Positions 6,337 through 14,682 of a stretch of 45,084 nt of DNA are shown piece by piece (positions within the stretch are counted from its first letter, which is position 1; each line of letters begins with the position of its first letter). The position numbers and the translations under genes were made by a program. The notes beneath the pieces are model-generated. The model saw only the letters and a list, made by a program, of their open reading frames with translations, did no database searches and was not told where the DNA came from. This DNA is from Patescibacteria group bacterium (lineage in GTDB: Bacteria > Patescibacteriota > Microgenomatia > UBA10105), in assembly GCA_003524845.1 (NCBI GenBank), contig DQGR01000092.1:24502-69585 (forward strand). Direction: 5' to 3'.

Positions 6337-6900
6337 TTACCCATAAAGTTGATGCGTAGAAATATAGGCGGTAATTTCTTCCGGCACAAAATTATCAATA
6401 GATAATTTCTTTTTAATGCGCTCTCGAATTTTGGTTGAAGAAATGTTCGTAACAATAAGTTGGGAATGAACCAACAACCGCATTCCATCATACAATGGCT
6501 GAGCTGGAAATCCGGCCCGCGGCACCACCAGAAACGGTAATTCCTGAAGCAATTCCTGCCACCTCCCCCATTTAGTAAAGGTGGGCAACTGGTCAGTACC
6601 GATAATAAAGGTAAACTTATGCTTGGGATAGTGTTTGTGTAAGAGGGGAATGAGTGTGATCGTGTTACCGTCAAGTTGGTGATCAATTTCCAAAGTTGAG
6701 ACTTTGGTTTTGGGTAAATTTAAAAGTCTTGTCATGGCGAGGCGATGCGCAACCGAAGCCAACGGTTTATCAAACGTATGCCGATACGCCGGCAACCACC
6801 AGATTTCCTCAAGATTAGTAAAATCTAAAACTTGCTGGGCTACCAATAAATGTCCGATATGCGGCGGATTAAATGAACCGCCGAGAATGCCGATGTTCAT
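6337..6900 (-). CDS. nadD: Nicotinate-nucleotide adenylyltransferase
   Basis: This 187-residue enzyme adenylates nicotinate mononucleotide to form deamido-NAD+, feeding NadE. The start at 6900 gives M-N-I-G-I-L-G-G-S-F-N-P-P-H-I-G-H, the canonical nucleotidyltransferase N-terminus with the HxGH motif. Other family marks are F-I-I-G-T-D-Q-L near residue 90 and the C-terminal I-S-S-T-K-I-R-E-R-I motif (the ISSTxIR signature). A longer frame to 6957 would translate a GC-rich palindromic repeat and is rejected. It lies immediately upstream of the secreted protein gene (37-base gap). Confidence 0.93.
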   Translation of the reverse strand: MNIGILGGSFNPPHIGHLLVAQQVLDFTNLEEIWWLPAYRHTFDKPLASVAHRLAMTRLLNLPKTKVSTLEIDHQLDGNTITLIPLLHKHYPKHKFTFIIGTDQLPTFTKWGRWQELLQELPFLVVPRAGFPAQPLYDGMRLLVHSQLIVTNISSTKIRERIKKKLSIDNFVPEEITAYISTHQLYG

Positions 6901-6926
6901 GATAATTATCCAATCAACTAATAAAC

Positions 6927-7012
6927 CCTGTCTACCGACAGGCAGGCAATTATCCAATAAATACCAATAAAATTCCTATTGGATAATTTGAGAATTGGAT
7001 TATTGGATAATT
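6927..7012. repeat. GC palindrome and TATTGGATAATT repeats upstream of nadD
   Basis: CCTGTCTACCGACAGGCAGG (6927-6946) is an imperfect palindrome. It is followed by AATTATCCAATA (6948-6959), the exact reverse complement of TATTGGATAATT at 6977-6988, which occurs again at 7001-7012. The rest of 7013-7090 shows no recognisable feature. Confidence 0.75.
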
Positions 7013-7096
7013 CATTGTAAGTAAAACAGTATAGCCTATTCTATACCAAGCACATCCAAAACAGAAATAGCTGTTACTTGAGGTGTTTTGATTCAC

Positions 7097-7125
7097 TTGC
7101 ACAATAATTTTTCACATTTTAGAAT
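7097..7125 (+). promoter_or_regulatory. Promoter of the secretion operon
   Basis: TTGCAC (7097-7102) is separated by 17 bases from TAGAAT (7120-7125). This gives a good vegetative-type promoter 12 bases ahead of the PrgI start. Confidence 0.6.
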
Positions 7126-7137
7126 AGAAGCGTTCAT

Positions 7138-8439
7138 ATGGAGCAACACCCGGTTCCCCAGAATATTTCAAGTTTTCAATTTAAGTTGATTGGCGACATC
7201 ACGCTGAAACAGTTTGCGTATGTGGCGGGTGGAGTTATTCTAGCCTATATATTTACCAAATTTGCTTTTTTTCCTTGGATTATCCGGATGCCTCTGGCTG
7301 TAATCACGGCACTTCTGGGATTTGGCCTCGCCTTTGTTCCGATTGAAGAACGACCGATGGACCGCTGGCTGGCTGCGTTTTTCAAAAGCGTCTATTTACC
7401 CACCCAGTATGTATGGAGAAAAAGTAACCCGGTGCCTGAGGCTTTGCGCGATCTGGGCGCTACTCCATCGCCAACTACTACCCCAAATCCGGCAGCAGTC
7501 GCACCTCAAGTTGTTCCGGTTAACCTGCCAATTATTCCACCTTTACCACAACCTAAAGTAAAGCCTGCTCCACTAATAAGTAAGCCGGTTGAGGCCACCA
7601 AGGTGGTAAATGTCCCACCTGAAGTGGTACCCCGTTTCATTCCACCGACGCCGGTAAAAAACAAAATGCCGGCAAACTGGAACCTGGGTGCGCCGCCGAA
7701 ATTCAATACCAGTAAACCAGTTGCACCACCAACTCCCCCGATTACCAGCACGCGTGTACCAGTACAAACAACTACTACCACCGAATCTATGCAACTGACT
7801 AAACTTAAAACCAGTTACCAGGTGCTGGAGCAACGGTTAACCACGCAAATGCAGGCGATGCAGGAAGAACTTGCTAAAGGCAATGTCACTAAAGAGCGCT
7901 TTTTAGAGTTGCAGCAAACCGTGTCACAACTGTTAAATGAAAAAGAGCGGATGAGCAACGAGCTCGTCCAATTGCGCAAACAGTTAAGCGTCAATCCCCA
8001 GGCTCAAGGCCAGGTGGTGCGTCCCACTACTTACGCACAACCGCCACCTTCAACACAAGTCAAAGTCATCCCTGCCAACATGGCAGTCCGCGTCGGTATT
8101 CCCCAACTCACTTCGTACCCAAATACTATGAGTGGAATTATCAAAGACGGCGACGGTAACACGCTACCTAATATTTTAGTGACGGTGAAAGATAAAGATC
8201 AGGTGCCGGTGCGCGCTTTGAAAACAAATAAGCTGGGTCAGTTTGCCGCTTCTACTCCACTTGCAAACGGAACGTACATCATCGAGGCAGAAGACCCGAA
8301 AAAAGTCTTTAGTTTTCAGCGGGTTGAGGTAGTGCTGACCGGTAAAGCCCTTTCCCCACTTGAAGTGTCGGCAATCAGCCATAAAGACGAAATGCGACAA
8401 AAATTATCACAAGAAATTTTCGGTCAAAAAACGATATAA
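7138..8439 (+). CDS. PrgI-family (VirB3-like) protein with C-terminal carboxypeptidase-regulatory-like domain
   Basis: This 433-residue membrane protein has a PrgI domain in residues 1-110: V-P-Q-N-I-S followed by two hydrophobic spans at about 25-45 and 48-68, then E-E-R-P-M-D-R-W. PrgI is the VirB3-like inner-membrane subunit of Gram-positive type IV secretion systems. A proline-rich linker (about 115-215) and a coiled coil (about 220-285, Gln/Glu/Leu-rich) follow. The last 100 residues resemble a carboxypeptidase-regulatory-like beta-sandwich (M-S-G-I-I-K-D-G-D-G-N-T-L-P-N, then K-T-N-K-L-G-Q-F). Ordinary PrgI proteins are near 100-130 residues, so the tail is a large extension. It is the first gene of the operon with TraC-like, VirB4 and PrgK-like genes. 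Confidence 0.85.
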   Translation: MEQHPVPQNISSFQFKLIGDITLKQFAYVAGGVILAYIFTKFAFFPWIIRMPLAVITALLGFGLAFVPIEERPMDRWLAAFFKSVYLPTQYVWRKSNPVPEALRDLGATPSPTTTPNPAAVAPQVVPVNLPIIPPLPQPKVKPAPLISKPVEATKVVNVPPEVVPRFIPPTPVKNKMPANWNLGAPPKFNTSKPVAPPTPPITSTRVPVQTTTTTESMQLTKLKTSYQVLEQRLTTQMQAMQEELAKGNVTKERFLELQQTVSQLLNEKERMSNELVQLRKQLSVNPQAQGQVVRPTTYAQPPPSTQVKVIPANMAVRVGIPQLTSYPNTMSGIIKDGDGNTLPNILVTVKDKDQVPVRALKTNKLGQFAASTPLANGTYIIEAEDPKKVFSFQRVEVVLTGKALSPLEVSAISHKDEMRQKLSQEIFGQKTI

Positions 8440-8440
8440 T
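8435..8440 (+). promoter_or_regulatory. -10 box just before TraC-like gene
   Basis: A perfect TATAAT overlaps the stop region of the PrgI gene and ends 9 bases before the ATG at 8450. This predicts an internal, nearly leaderless transcript for the TraC-like/VirB4 genes. Confidence 0.55.
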
Positions 8441-8449
8441 AAACCAAGT

Positions 8450-9115
8450 ATGGCTAATAAAGTTGCGCCGATCCGCTCCACCACCCAGTTTTTCCTCGAA
8501 ATCGAGGATATTCGCGATGATGTATTATTGCTTCAGGATGGCAGCTGCGCGCTCATCATCGAAACTTCAGCGGTAAATTTTAGTTTGCTGAGTGAGAAAG
8601 AACAGGATGCGATGATTTACGCATACAGCGGCACCCTCAACTCGCTTTCTTTTCCCATCCAGCTGGTCATCCGCTCCAAACGTAAGGACATTTCCGGTTA
8701 TATGAATTTACTGATTGCGGCGGAAAATAACCAGACCAATCCGGCGCTTAAGGAACGTATTCGCACGTACCGGGAATTTATCAATGCCACGGTCAAAGAG
8801 CGAAACGTGCTGGATAAAAAATTTTATATTGTGATTCCTTTTTCCGCGCTTGAGCTGGGTGTCGCAAACATGTCATCACTTATGGGCAGAAAAGGTCTGC
8901 CCTATCCCAAAAGTTATATTTTGACGCGCGCCAAAACCGTCCTCATCCCAAAACGCGACCACCTGATCCGGCAACTCAATCGGCTCGGGTTGAAAGCAAA
9001 ACAACTAACAACCCAACAGTTGATCACACTCTTTCATGAAATATATAATCCACAGGAAGAGCTCAAACCAACTGATGCAAATGAGTATTTGACACCGATT
9101 ACAAGCACACAATGA
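8450..9115 (+). CDS. TraC-like N-terminal module of VirB4
   Basis: This 221-residue soluble protein resembles the TraC-like domain that forms the N-terminus of VirB4/TraC ATPases. It begins R-S-T-T-Q-F-F-L-E-I-E-D-I-R-D-D-V-L-L-L and continues with a V-I-R-S-K-R-K-D-I-S segment. I chose the start at 8450 because it follows a TATAAT box and opens the conserved part; upstream codons are in the PrgI gene. Its stop overlaps the VirB4 ATG by four bases (ATGA), so the two are translated together and probably act as one split VirB4. The role in the secretion channel is inferred from position and family. Confidence 0.8.
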   Translation: MANKVAPIRSTTQFFLEIEDIRDDVLLLQDGSCALIIETSAVNFSLLSEKEQDAMIYAYSGTLNSLSFPIQLVIRSKRKDISGYMNLLIAAENNQTNPALKERIRTYREFINATVKERNVLDKKFYIVIPFSALELGVANMSSLMGRKGLPYPKSYILTRAKTVLIPKRDHLIRQLNRLGLKAKQLTTQQLITLFHEIYNPQEELKPTDANEYLTPITSTQ

Positions 9116-11172
9116 AACTAACCTTTTCGTTACCATTTCTGAAAAAACCGGTTACGCAAGTCACCTCTCAGGCCCAACAACAGGCAGAACAATTTTCAAA
9201 AGGGCTCACGACGGTGCGCGACATGATTGCGCCATCAGCTATTGAGGTCGACTTTGATTTTATCAAAATCGGCAGCCAGTATGTACGCACATTTTTCGTT
9301 GCCGGTTATCCCCGATTTGTGACGGCGAATTGGCTTTCACCCCTCATTTCCTTTGACCACTCACTTGATGTTGCCATGTACATCTATCCGCAAGAGTCAC
9401 GCGAGATTCTGGATAATTTACGGCGTAAAGTGGGAGAGATGGAAGCTACGATTCAATCTGACATTAAACGCGGCCGGGTGATTGATCCGTCAGTACAGGT
9501 AGCGCTTGAAGACGCACTGGAACTGCAGCAACAACTAGCTAAGGGCGCGGAGCGCTTTTTCCAGTTTGGGCTCTATGTCTCAATTCCGGCTCCAACTCTT
9601 GAAGAATTAAATCAGGTTTCCAAACAGGTAGAATCAACGCTTGCCTCACTTCTGATTATCACTAAAAAAGCCACCCTGCAAATGGAGGACGGCTTTAAAA
9701 CTACGCTGCCCATGAGTAAAGACAAACTACTGATTACCCGCAATATGGATACGACGTCGCTTGGCACCACCTTCCCGTTTACGACCAGTGAGCTGACTGC
9801 AAATCAGGGTATTTTATACGGCATCAACGAACACAATGATTCACTGGTTATCTTTGACCGGTTTTCACTGGAAAACGCTAACTCGGTTATTTTTGGTAAA
9901 TCCGGCGGCGGTAAAAGTTACCTAGTAAAACTTGAGGTGCTGCGCAGCCTGATGTTTGATAGCGAAGTGATTGTGATTGATCCGGAAAACGAGTATGAAG
10001 AGTTGTGTCGGGCAGTCAATGGCGAATACATCACGTTTAGTTTTAATACCCCGGCTAAAATCAACCCATTTGATTTGTCACAACTTACCGATTCCGGTGA
10101 AAACGAATTGGGGCTAAAAGTATTATCCCTCCATGGATTATTTCGGGTAGTTATGGGCAAACTTACTCCTGAGGAAGACGCGGTTTTAGACCGGGCAATC
10201 ATTCTCACCTACCGGCAAAAGGGTATTACCCAGGAGCCCCAATCGCAACTCAAGGAACCGCCGCTGGTTGAGGATTTGTACAAAGTGCTCATTGGCATGG
10301 AAGAAACCGTGGCCAAAGGCCTGTCTGACCGGATTGAACGGTTTATTAAAGGCAGCATGGTCGGGATTATTGATCAGCATTCAAATGTGAATATTAAAAA
10401 TCCCTTCACGGTGTTTTCAATCCGTGACCTTGCCGATGAACTGCGGCCGATTGCTATGTATGTGCTACTCGACTTTGTCTGGACCAAGATACGCCGCGAC
10501 CTTAAAAAACGCCTGTTAATTGTCGATGAAGCCTGGTATTTGATGAAGTATCCGGATTCGGCCAATTTCCTCAATTCTATTGCCAAGCGGGCGCGTAAAT
10601 ACTTCTTAGGCTTAACTACTATTACCCAGGATGTCGAAGACTTTCTGGCGGTTGACCTCGGTCACTCAATTGTCCAGAATTCTTCAATTCAAATATTGCT
10701 CAAACAATCCGCCGCAGCTATTGATAAGATCGCAGACCTATTTTATTTATCAGAGGGAGAGAAGCACCTACTCTTGTCGGCTGATGTGGGCGAGGGTTTA
10801 TTTTTTGCCGGACCTGCCCATGTGGCAGTTCGGATCATTGCCTCGCCTGATGAACATTTGCTAATTACCACCAAACCCAGTGAAATTCTGGCGCGCAAAA
10901 AAGCCAAGACTCCGGCAGCAGAGCGGGAAGCGTCACAACCGCAACTCCTTACTCAATCAACGCCGACACCAATATCGTTACCACAGGCCAAGGCTGCTGG
11001 TGAAACCCCACCCCCATTCCAACCAGTTGCTCCGGCTGAGAATCGGCCGATTTTTACTACAGTTCCGGTTCAGGAAACTCCTCCGCCTGAACCTGAACCA
11101 ATAAATCAGCCGTTTAAATCAACCATTGAATTCCGGCCGGTGCCACCCTCATCAAATAATTCTCCCACTTAA
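9112..11172 (+). CDS. virB4: VirB4-type secretion ATPase
   Basis: This 686-residue ATPase energises type IV secretion at the inner membrane. Walker A is G-K-S-G-G-G-K-S at residues 262-269 and Walker B is L-L-I-V-D-E-A-W at about 468-475. T-T-I-T-Q-D-V-E-D-F-L follows, and S-S-I-Q-I-L-L-K-Q lies near 525, as in VirB4/TrbE ATPases. The last 75 residues are a Pro/Thr/Gln-rich disordered tail that is not part of the usual family. The gene overlaps the TraC-like gene by ATGA and is followed by a palindromic element and then the PrgK-like gene. No coupling protein or relaxase is visible in the window, so a DNA-transfer role cannot be claimed. Confidence 0.93.
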   Translation: MKLTFSLPFLKKPVTQVTSQAQQQAEQFSKGLTTVRDMIAPSAIEVDFDFIKIGSQYVRTFFVAGYPRFVTANWLSPLISFDHSLDVAMYIYPQESREILDNLRRKVGEMEATIQSDIKRGRVIDPSVQVALEDALELQQQLAKGAERFFQFGLYVSIPAPTLEELNQVSKQVESTLASLLIITKKATLQMEDGFKTTLPMSKDKLLITRNMDTTSLGTTFPFTTSELTANQGILYGINEHNDSLVIFDRFSLENANSVIFGKSGGGKSYLVKLEVLRSLMFDSEVIVIDPENEYEELCRAVNGEYITFSFNTPAKINPFDLSQLTDSGENELGLKVLSLHGLFRVVMGKLTPEEDAVLDRAIILTYRQKGITQEPQSQLKEPPLVEDLYKVLIGMEETVAKGLSDRIERFIKGSMVGIIDQHSNVNIKNPFTVFSIRDLADELRPIAMYVLLDFVWTKIRRDLKKRLLIVDEAWYLMKYPDSANFLNSIAKRARKYFLGLTTITQDVEDFLAVDLGHSIVQNSSIQILLKQSAAAIDKIADLFYLSEGEKHLLLSADVGEGLFFAGPAHVAVRIIASPDEHLLITTKPSEILARKKAKTPAAEREASQPQLLTQSTPTPISLPQAKAAGETPPPFQPVAPAENRPIFTTVPVQETPPPEPEPINQPFKSTIEFRPVPPSSNNSPT

Positions 11173-11188
11173 AACTTGTTAGGGCTGT

Positions 11189-11271
11189 CGTCAGATTCTG
11201 GAGTCCTCCTCCACACTTCGCTCTGAGTCGTCCCCAGAATGACGTCATTCTGGCTTGTCCAGAATCAGACG
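11189..11271. repeat. 83-base inverted-repeat element with perfect 20-base palindrome
   Basis: The ends CGTCAGATTCTGGA and TCCAGAATCAGACG are inverted repeats with one mismatch. Inside, 11234-11253 is a perfect palindrome (CCAGAATGAC and GTCATTCTGG). The element fills the virB4-PrgK-like gap and could form a strong hairpin; there is no T-tract, so a terminator role is uncertain. It resembles a small non-coding mobile palindrome (MITE-like). Confidence 0.8.
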
Positions 11272-11315
11272 TTCTAACCATTTTCTTTCCCTCTCACTTC
11301 TTCCTAAATTTTCGC

Positions 11316-11321
11316 TATAAT
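11316..11321 (+). promoter_or_regulatory. -10 box of PrgK-like gene
   Basis: TATAAT ends 7 bases before the ATG at 11329, predicting transcription to start at the start codon itself. No Shine-Dalgarno sequence is present. Confidence 0.6.
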
Positions 11322-11328
11322 AAAGTCT

Positions 11329-14300
11329 ATGAATCGGGAGCTACTTGAGCAACTGCTTTTTGATATAGAATCCCTTCGCAACGATGTTGTCTACTCTTTA
11401 AAAATTCCAGCCGATGCGGATCTACTCGCGCTTGAAAAGCGATTGCAGGAAATTGACCCACCTACATTTCGGTCAGTTGCGGAGGATATTAAGAAAAGAT
11501 TTATAATCGTAAACAAAAGCTTACCGTACTGGAATTTAGAAAAAATACTCGGCTCCTCGCCTGAAAATCTCTTCATCAGTCCAAACGCGCTGGGAAACTT
11601 ATTAACGTTTCTCACTAACGAAATTGACAAATTTACTCAAGCCAGCAGAGCCACACCTGAAACCATCAGTAAATTCGCACCCACAATTCCGGAAAATTTA
11701 AGTCAACTTGTAGCCGCTTTTGAAGAACACGAAGCTCAAAAAGCAGCTGAATTTGCGCGTCTAAAACGGCGAATTAACTGGGCCAAGGTTTCCATGGATC
11801 GGCACAATCAGATGGTGATTTATGGTCTTGAACTGCTTGACCCAAAGCTGGCAGGCGAACCCGCACTTGAATTGATCAGCCTGGAAGTAAACAGGGCAGC
11901 GCAAGAAAACCAGACTGTTTCTCCACAGGAAATTCTAAACATTGTTGACAGAAAAATCCGAATTACCGCAGAAGTAAATCCAATTTACCAGGTGGCGCTT
12001 GTAACATTTGAACAAATCAAAAAAGATATTCCCTCTGAACAGTTATTTAAAGTTGTTAACGACGCCCAAATTGAAGCTGTAAATAGCAACATCCCAATTC
12101 TTGATCCGCTTCGTTATCCACAGCCTCTGCTACCACCCTTGACGGTGCGGCGAGCACAAGCACACAAGATCATTAAACCTAATTTCCTCGCCCGTGACGC
12201 AGCTTTTCTGACTGATGCGTTTACCACCACCTCACTTCTGCACTCTCCTGCCTCACGCGCAGATTTAATTACCGATGCTCAGCAAGATATTGCTCGTGCG
12301 TATAGCGGAACGGAACGGGAGCAGAAACTGCAATTGCTAAACCAGGTAATTAATAATCCGCAGATCATTGGCACTTTAGCGCTTACGCTCATCCCTTATT
12401 CTGAACCGCCACCTTTAACTCAAATAATTTCTCGGCGCACTATTCAACAATTTGTTGCGGCTGAAACAGAACTACTGGTCACACCTACTGCTCAAGTGTA
12501 TGAGACAAGTAATCAGTTGTTGAAGAATTTGCAGATTACACAACCCCTCGTAAAGTTTACAACGCTCTTTCAACCTTTATTTATTACCGTCTCACGCAAA
12601 GATATCCGCGACTTTGGTGTTCAAGCTGAACCAACTCAACGGGAAATTGAGCTAAAAATTCGAAATGAACTCAGTGACTTTAATAGAAAATTATCGCTCC
12701 TCTATACAAACATTTCGGATCAACCGATTTCAACCAATGACTTACATCTGGAAATTACCGGTTATGAGGTGGAGAGTGTCGCCAAACTTAAAAAAACATT
12801 AGGTAACATTTCTGCGCTCAACGAAGATCAGATTGAGCGTTTAGTCCGTAAACACGCCACCCAGCTTCGGCGTTATCTTGATGCCAAAGTAAAAGAGGTT
12901 GACCTGCAACCAAATCCGGTACGTGAACTAACCAAACTCCAACACGGACTGCAAAACAATGTTTCTGAAAACGAACTCAGGCGGCTGGTTAAAAACGTTC
13001 GCGAATCTGTTCCGGAAAAGGATTGGACTCGATTGCAAAAAACTTTGCTGGAATACAAGCAGCTCGCATTCATAACACCCACATTAAAAATAAAGGCTAC
13101 GCCGGAACAAAAATTCCCTTTCACTTCGTATCGCCGGCCAGAAGATATGCGCCGTCCTACACCAGCTAAAGGCATTTCTGATTACCTAACTGAGCCGGGG
13201 TGGTTTGTAGATGAATTTGGCCCCATAATTCCAACTCCTGGAGCAATCAGCGCTCCGCGCGGAAACATGCTTTCACAAGGATTTGGTTCACTGCTTAATA
13301 ATGCCCTTGGTCTTGGTCCAAGATTGTTAGGACGTCAGGCTGCGGGCGCAGTTACCCGCGGAGCAGCTTCTACCGCCGCGCGCGGCGCGGTTGGTTGGGC
13401 TGCAGCAAATCCTGTAGTAGTTGCAGTTATTGCAGTACTTGTTCTGCTTATTGCTATCCCACTTGTCCAAAGCATGGTCACCACCGGCTCGTTTTTACCC
13501 AATATCTCTCAGGAACAGGCCGGCTTAATTAATGAAAACGGTTTAGCCTCGGGCACCTGTCCGATCTCAAACCCAGGACCAATATTAGTTGCTGCTTATA
13601 GTGGTGATAAAACCGGCAACTATAAAATTGATGGACATGGAAGTAGGGCTTACTGGAGCAGGTATGCTGGAAATCCAAACTGCGCGGCTAGCAGTGGCAA
13701 TGAGTGCCCCTATCCATTACCTGACATTCCACAACCATGTTGGAACTTAAGTTGCCCTTATTATGGTATGGCAATTGACGTTCCAAGTGCTGATGGAGAT
13801 AAATCAGTCCATGTCCCCTACCCATGTCCAAACGCGGGAAGTTGTGACGACCAAGAGGTGTGGTGGGTGTTAACGGATTTTAATGGTCCTGGCAATGGTG
13901 CCCGCTTTAAAACAGATAGGGAATATAATGGGCATCAGTGGACAATGTACCTGACCCACATGAATTGGGTTCCAGGAACAGGAAAAGGCTCCCGTTTTAG
14001 AGCGGTTCCCAAAGAATTGGGAATTAGCGATAGTGTTGGCGCCTACCAAGTAGACCACTTACATTTTGAAATTGGCATGGACTCAACTGGAATTGACCCA
14101 ACCCCATTTTGCTATGGCGGAGCTGGAGCACCTCAAGGGGGAGTTTCAATCCCAGCCCCCGGCGGGCCAAAGTGTACTGTTCCGACAAATCCGCAAAGCT
14201 ATTGTTATATTGATAACGCTAGTCTCAATCCTAATATTAGAAGCGCATTTGGTAATGAAGCACAGAATGCCGCAATTACTTGTAAGCGGGAAACTACATC

Positions 14301-14637
14301 TGGCAATCCTGCCGCTCTAAATAAAGGTTGTCTTTCAAATGCTTCACAAGAATACAGCGTGGGACTTTTTCAAATTAACACTTTATGCCATACTCCCCCG
14401 GATCTAAGCAGTCAATTACAACAAAAGTTTGGGGTAAGCTTGTGCAGTGAGGGTTTCAATTGGTCAGGCGCTTGTGATGGGAAAACAAAGTGGTGCTCTA
14501 TAAAAAATAATCAAGTGGTTGATTATTGTAGAATGTATTTCAGCGATCCGGAGAATAATATCCGCGCTGCCGCTGATATCCAACGACAATATGGTTGGAG
14601 CATCTGGAGCGGCGCACGAGCTTGTGGAATTAGATAA
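11329..14637 (+). CDS. PrgK-like membrane protein with M23 (LytM-like) and lysozyme-like domains
   Basis: This 1102-residue protein has three parts. Residues 1-690 are hydrophilic, helical and probably cytoplasmic, with a Gly/Ala-rich segment just before the membrane. One span lies at about 692-715 (V-V-V-A-V-I-A-V-L-V-L-L-I-A-I-P). The outer part starts with an M23/LytM-like domain containing Y-G-M-A-I-D-V and D-H-L-H-F-E-I (HxH at 910-912). The C-terminus is lysozyme/transglycosylase-like, with C-K-R-E (Glu 988), Y-S-V-G-L-F-Q-I-N (1009-1017) and a W-S-G-A-R-A-C-G ending. The M23 part lacks the first zinc-binding His of the HxxxD motif, so it may be inactive. PrgK of plasmid pCF10 also fuses LytM and SLT domains and follows prgI-prgJ, matching this gene order. 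Its likely role is to open peptidoglycan for the secretion channel. Confidence 0.8.
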   Translation: MNRELLEQLLFDIESLRNDVVYSLKIPADADLLALEKRLQEIDPPTFRSVAEDIKKRFIIVNKSLPYWNLEKILGSSPENLFISPNALGNLLTFLTNEIDKFTQASRATPETISKFAPTIPENLSQLVAAFEEHEAQKAAEFARLKRRINWAKVSMDRHNQMVIYGLELLDPKLAGEPALELISLEVNRAAQENQTVSPQEILNIVDRKIRITAEVNPIYQVALVTFEQIKKDIPSEQLFKVVNDAQIEAVNSNIPILDPLRYPQPLLPPLTVRRAQAHKIIKPNFLARDAAFLTDAFTTTSLLHSPASRADLITDAQQDIARAYSGTEREQKLQLLNQVINNPQIIGTLALTLIPYSEPPPLTQIISRRTIQQFVAAETELLVTPTAQVYETSNQLLKNLQITQPLVKFTTLFQPLFITVSRKDIRDFGVQAEPTQREIELKIRNELSDFNRKLSLLYTNISDQPISTNDLHLEITGYEVESVAKLKKTLGNISALNEDQIERLVRKHATQLRRYLDAKVKEVDLQPNPVRELTKLQHGLQNNVSENELRRLVKNVRESVPEKDWTRLQKTLLEYKQLAFITPTLKIKATPEQKFPFTSYRRPEDMRRPTPAKGISDYLTEPGWFVDEFGPIIPTPGAISAPRGNMLSQGFGSLLNNALGLGPRLLGRQAAGAVTRGAASTAARGAVGWAAANPVVVAVIAVLVLLIAIPLVQSMVTTGSFLPNISQEQAGLINENGLASGTCPISNPGPILVAAYSGDKTGNYKIDGHGSRAYWSRYAGNPNCAASSGNECPYPLPDIPQPCWNLSCPYYGMAIDVPSADGDKSVHVPYPCPNAGSCDDQEVWWVLTDFNGPGNGARFKTDREYNGHQWTMYLTHMNWVPGTGKGSRFRAVPKELGISDSVGAYQVDHLHFEIGMDSTGIDPTPFCYGGAGAPQGGVSIPAPGGPKCTVPTNPQSYCYIDNASLNPNIRSAFGNEAQNAAITCKRETTSGNPAALNKGCLSNASQEYSVGLFQINTLCHTPPDLSSQLQQKFGVSLCSEGFNWSGACDGKTKWCSIKNNQVVDYCRMYFSDPENNIRAAADIQRQYGWSIWSGARACGIR

Positions 14638-14670
14638 TTGACAAAGTTGGAAGTAATCAATTATTCATAT

Positions 14671-14676
14671 TAGAAT
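14671..14676 (+). promoter_or_regulatory. -10 box before Ig-like membrane protein
   Basis: TAGAAT ends 6 bases before the ATG at 14683. TTGGAA (14647-14652) lies 18 bases upstream. A leaderless start is likely. Confidence 0.5.
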
Positions 14677-14682
14677 AAAACT

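Noticed and set aside
6300..6686. Longer N-terminus for the secreted protein
   Set aside because: It overlaps nadD on the same strand in another frame, and the ATG at 6299 begins a perfect signal peptide.
6901..6957. Upstream start for nadD
   Set aside because: The extra residues come from a GC palindromic repeat and precede the conserved M-N-I-G-I-L-G-G-S-F start.
9112..9115. Recoding of UGA as glycine, as in Gracilibacteria or SR1
   Set aside because: UGA acts as a stop at family-expected ends (TraC-like, jag, flippase, nadE), and no gene needs UGA read-through.
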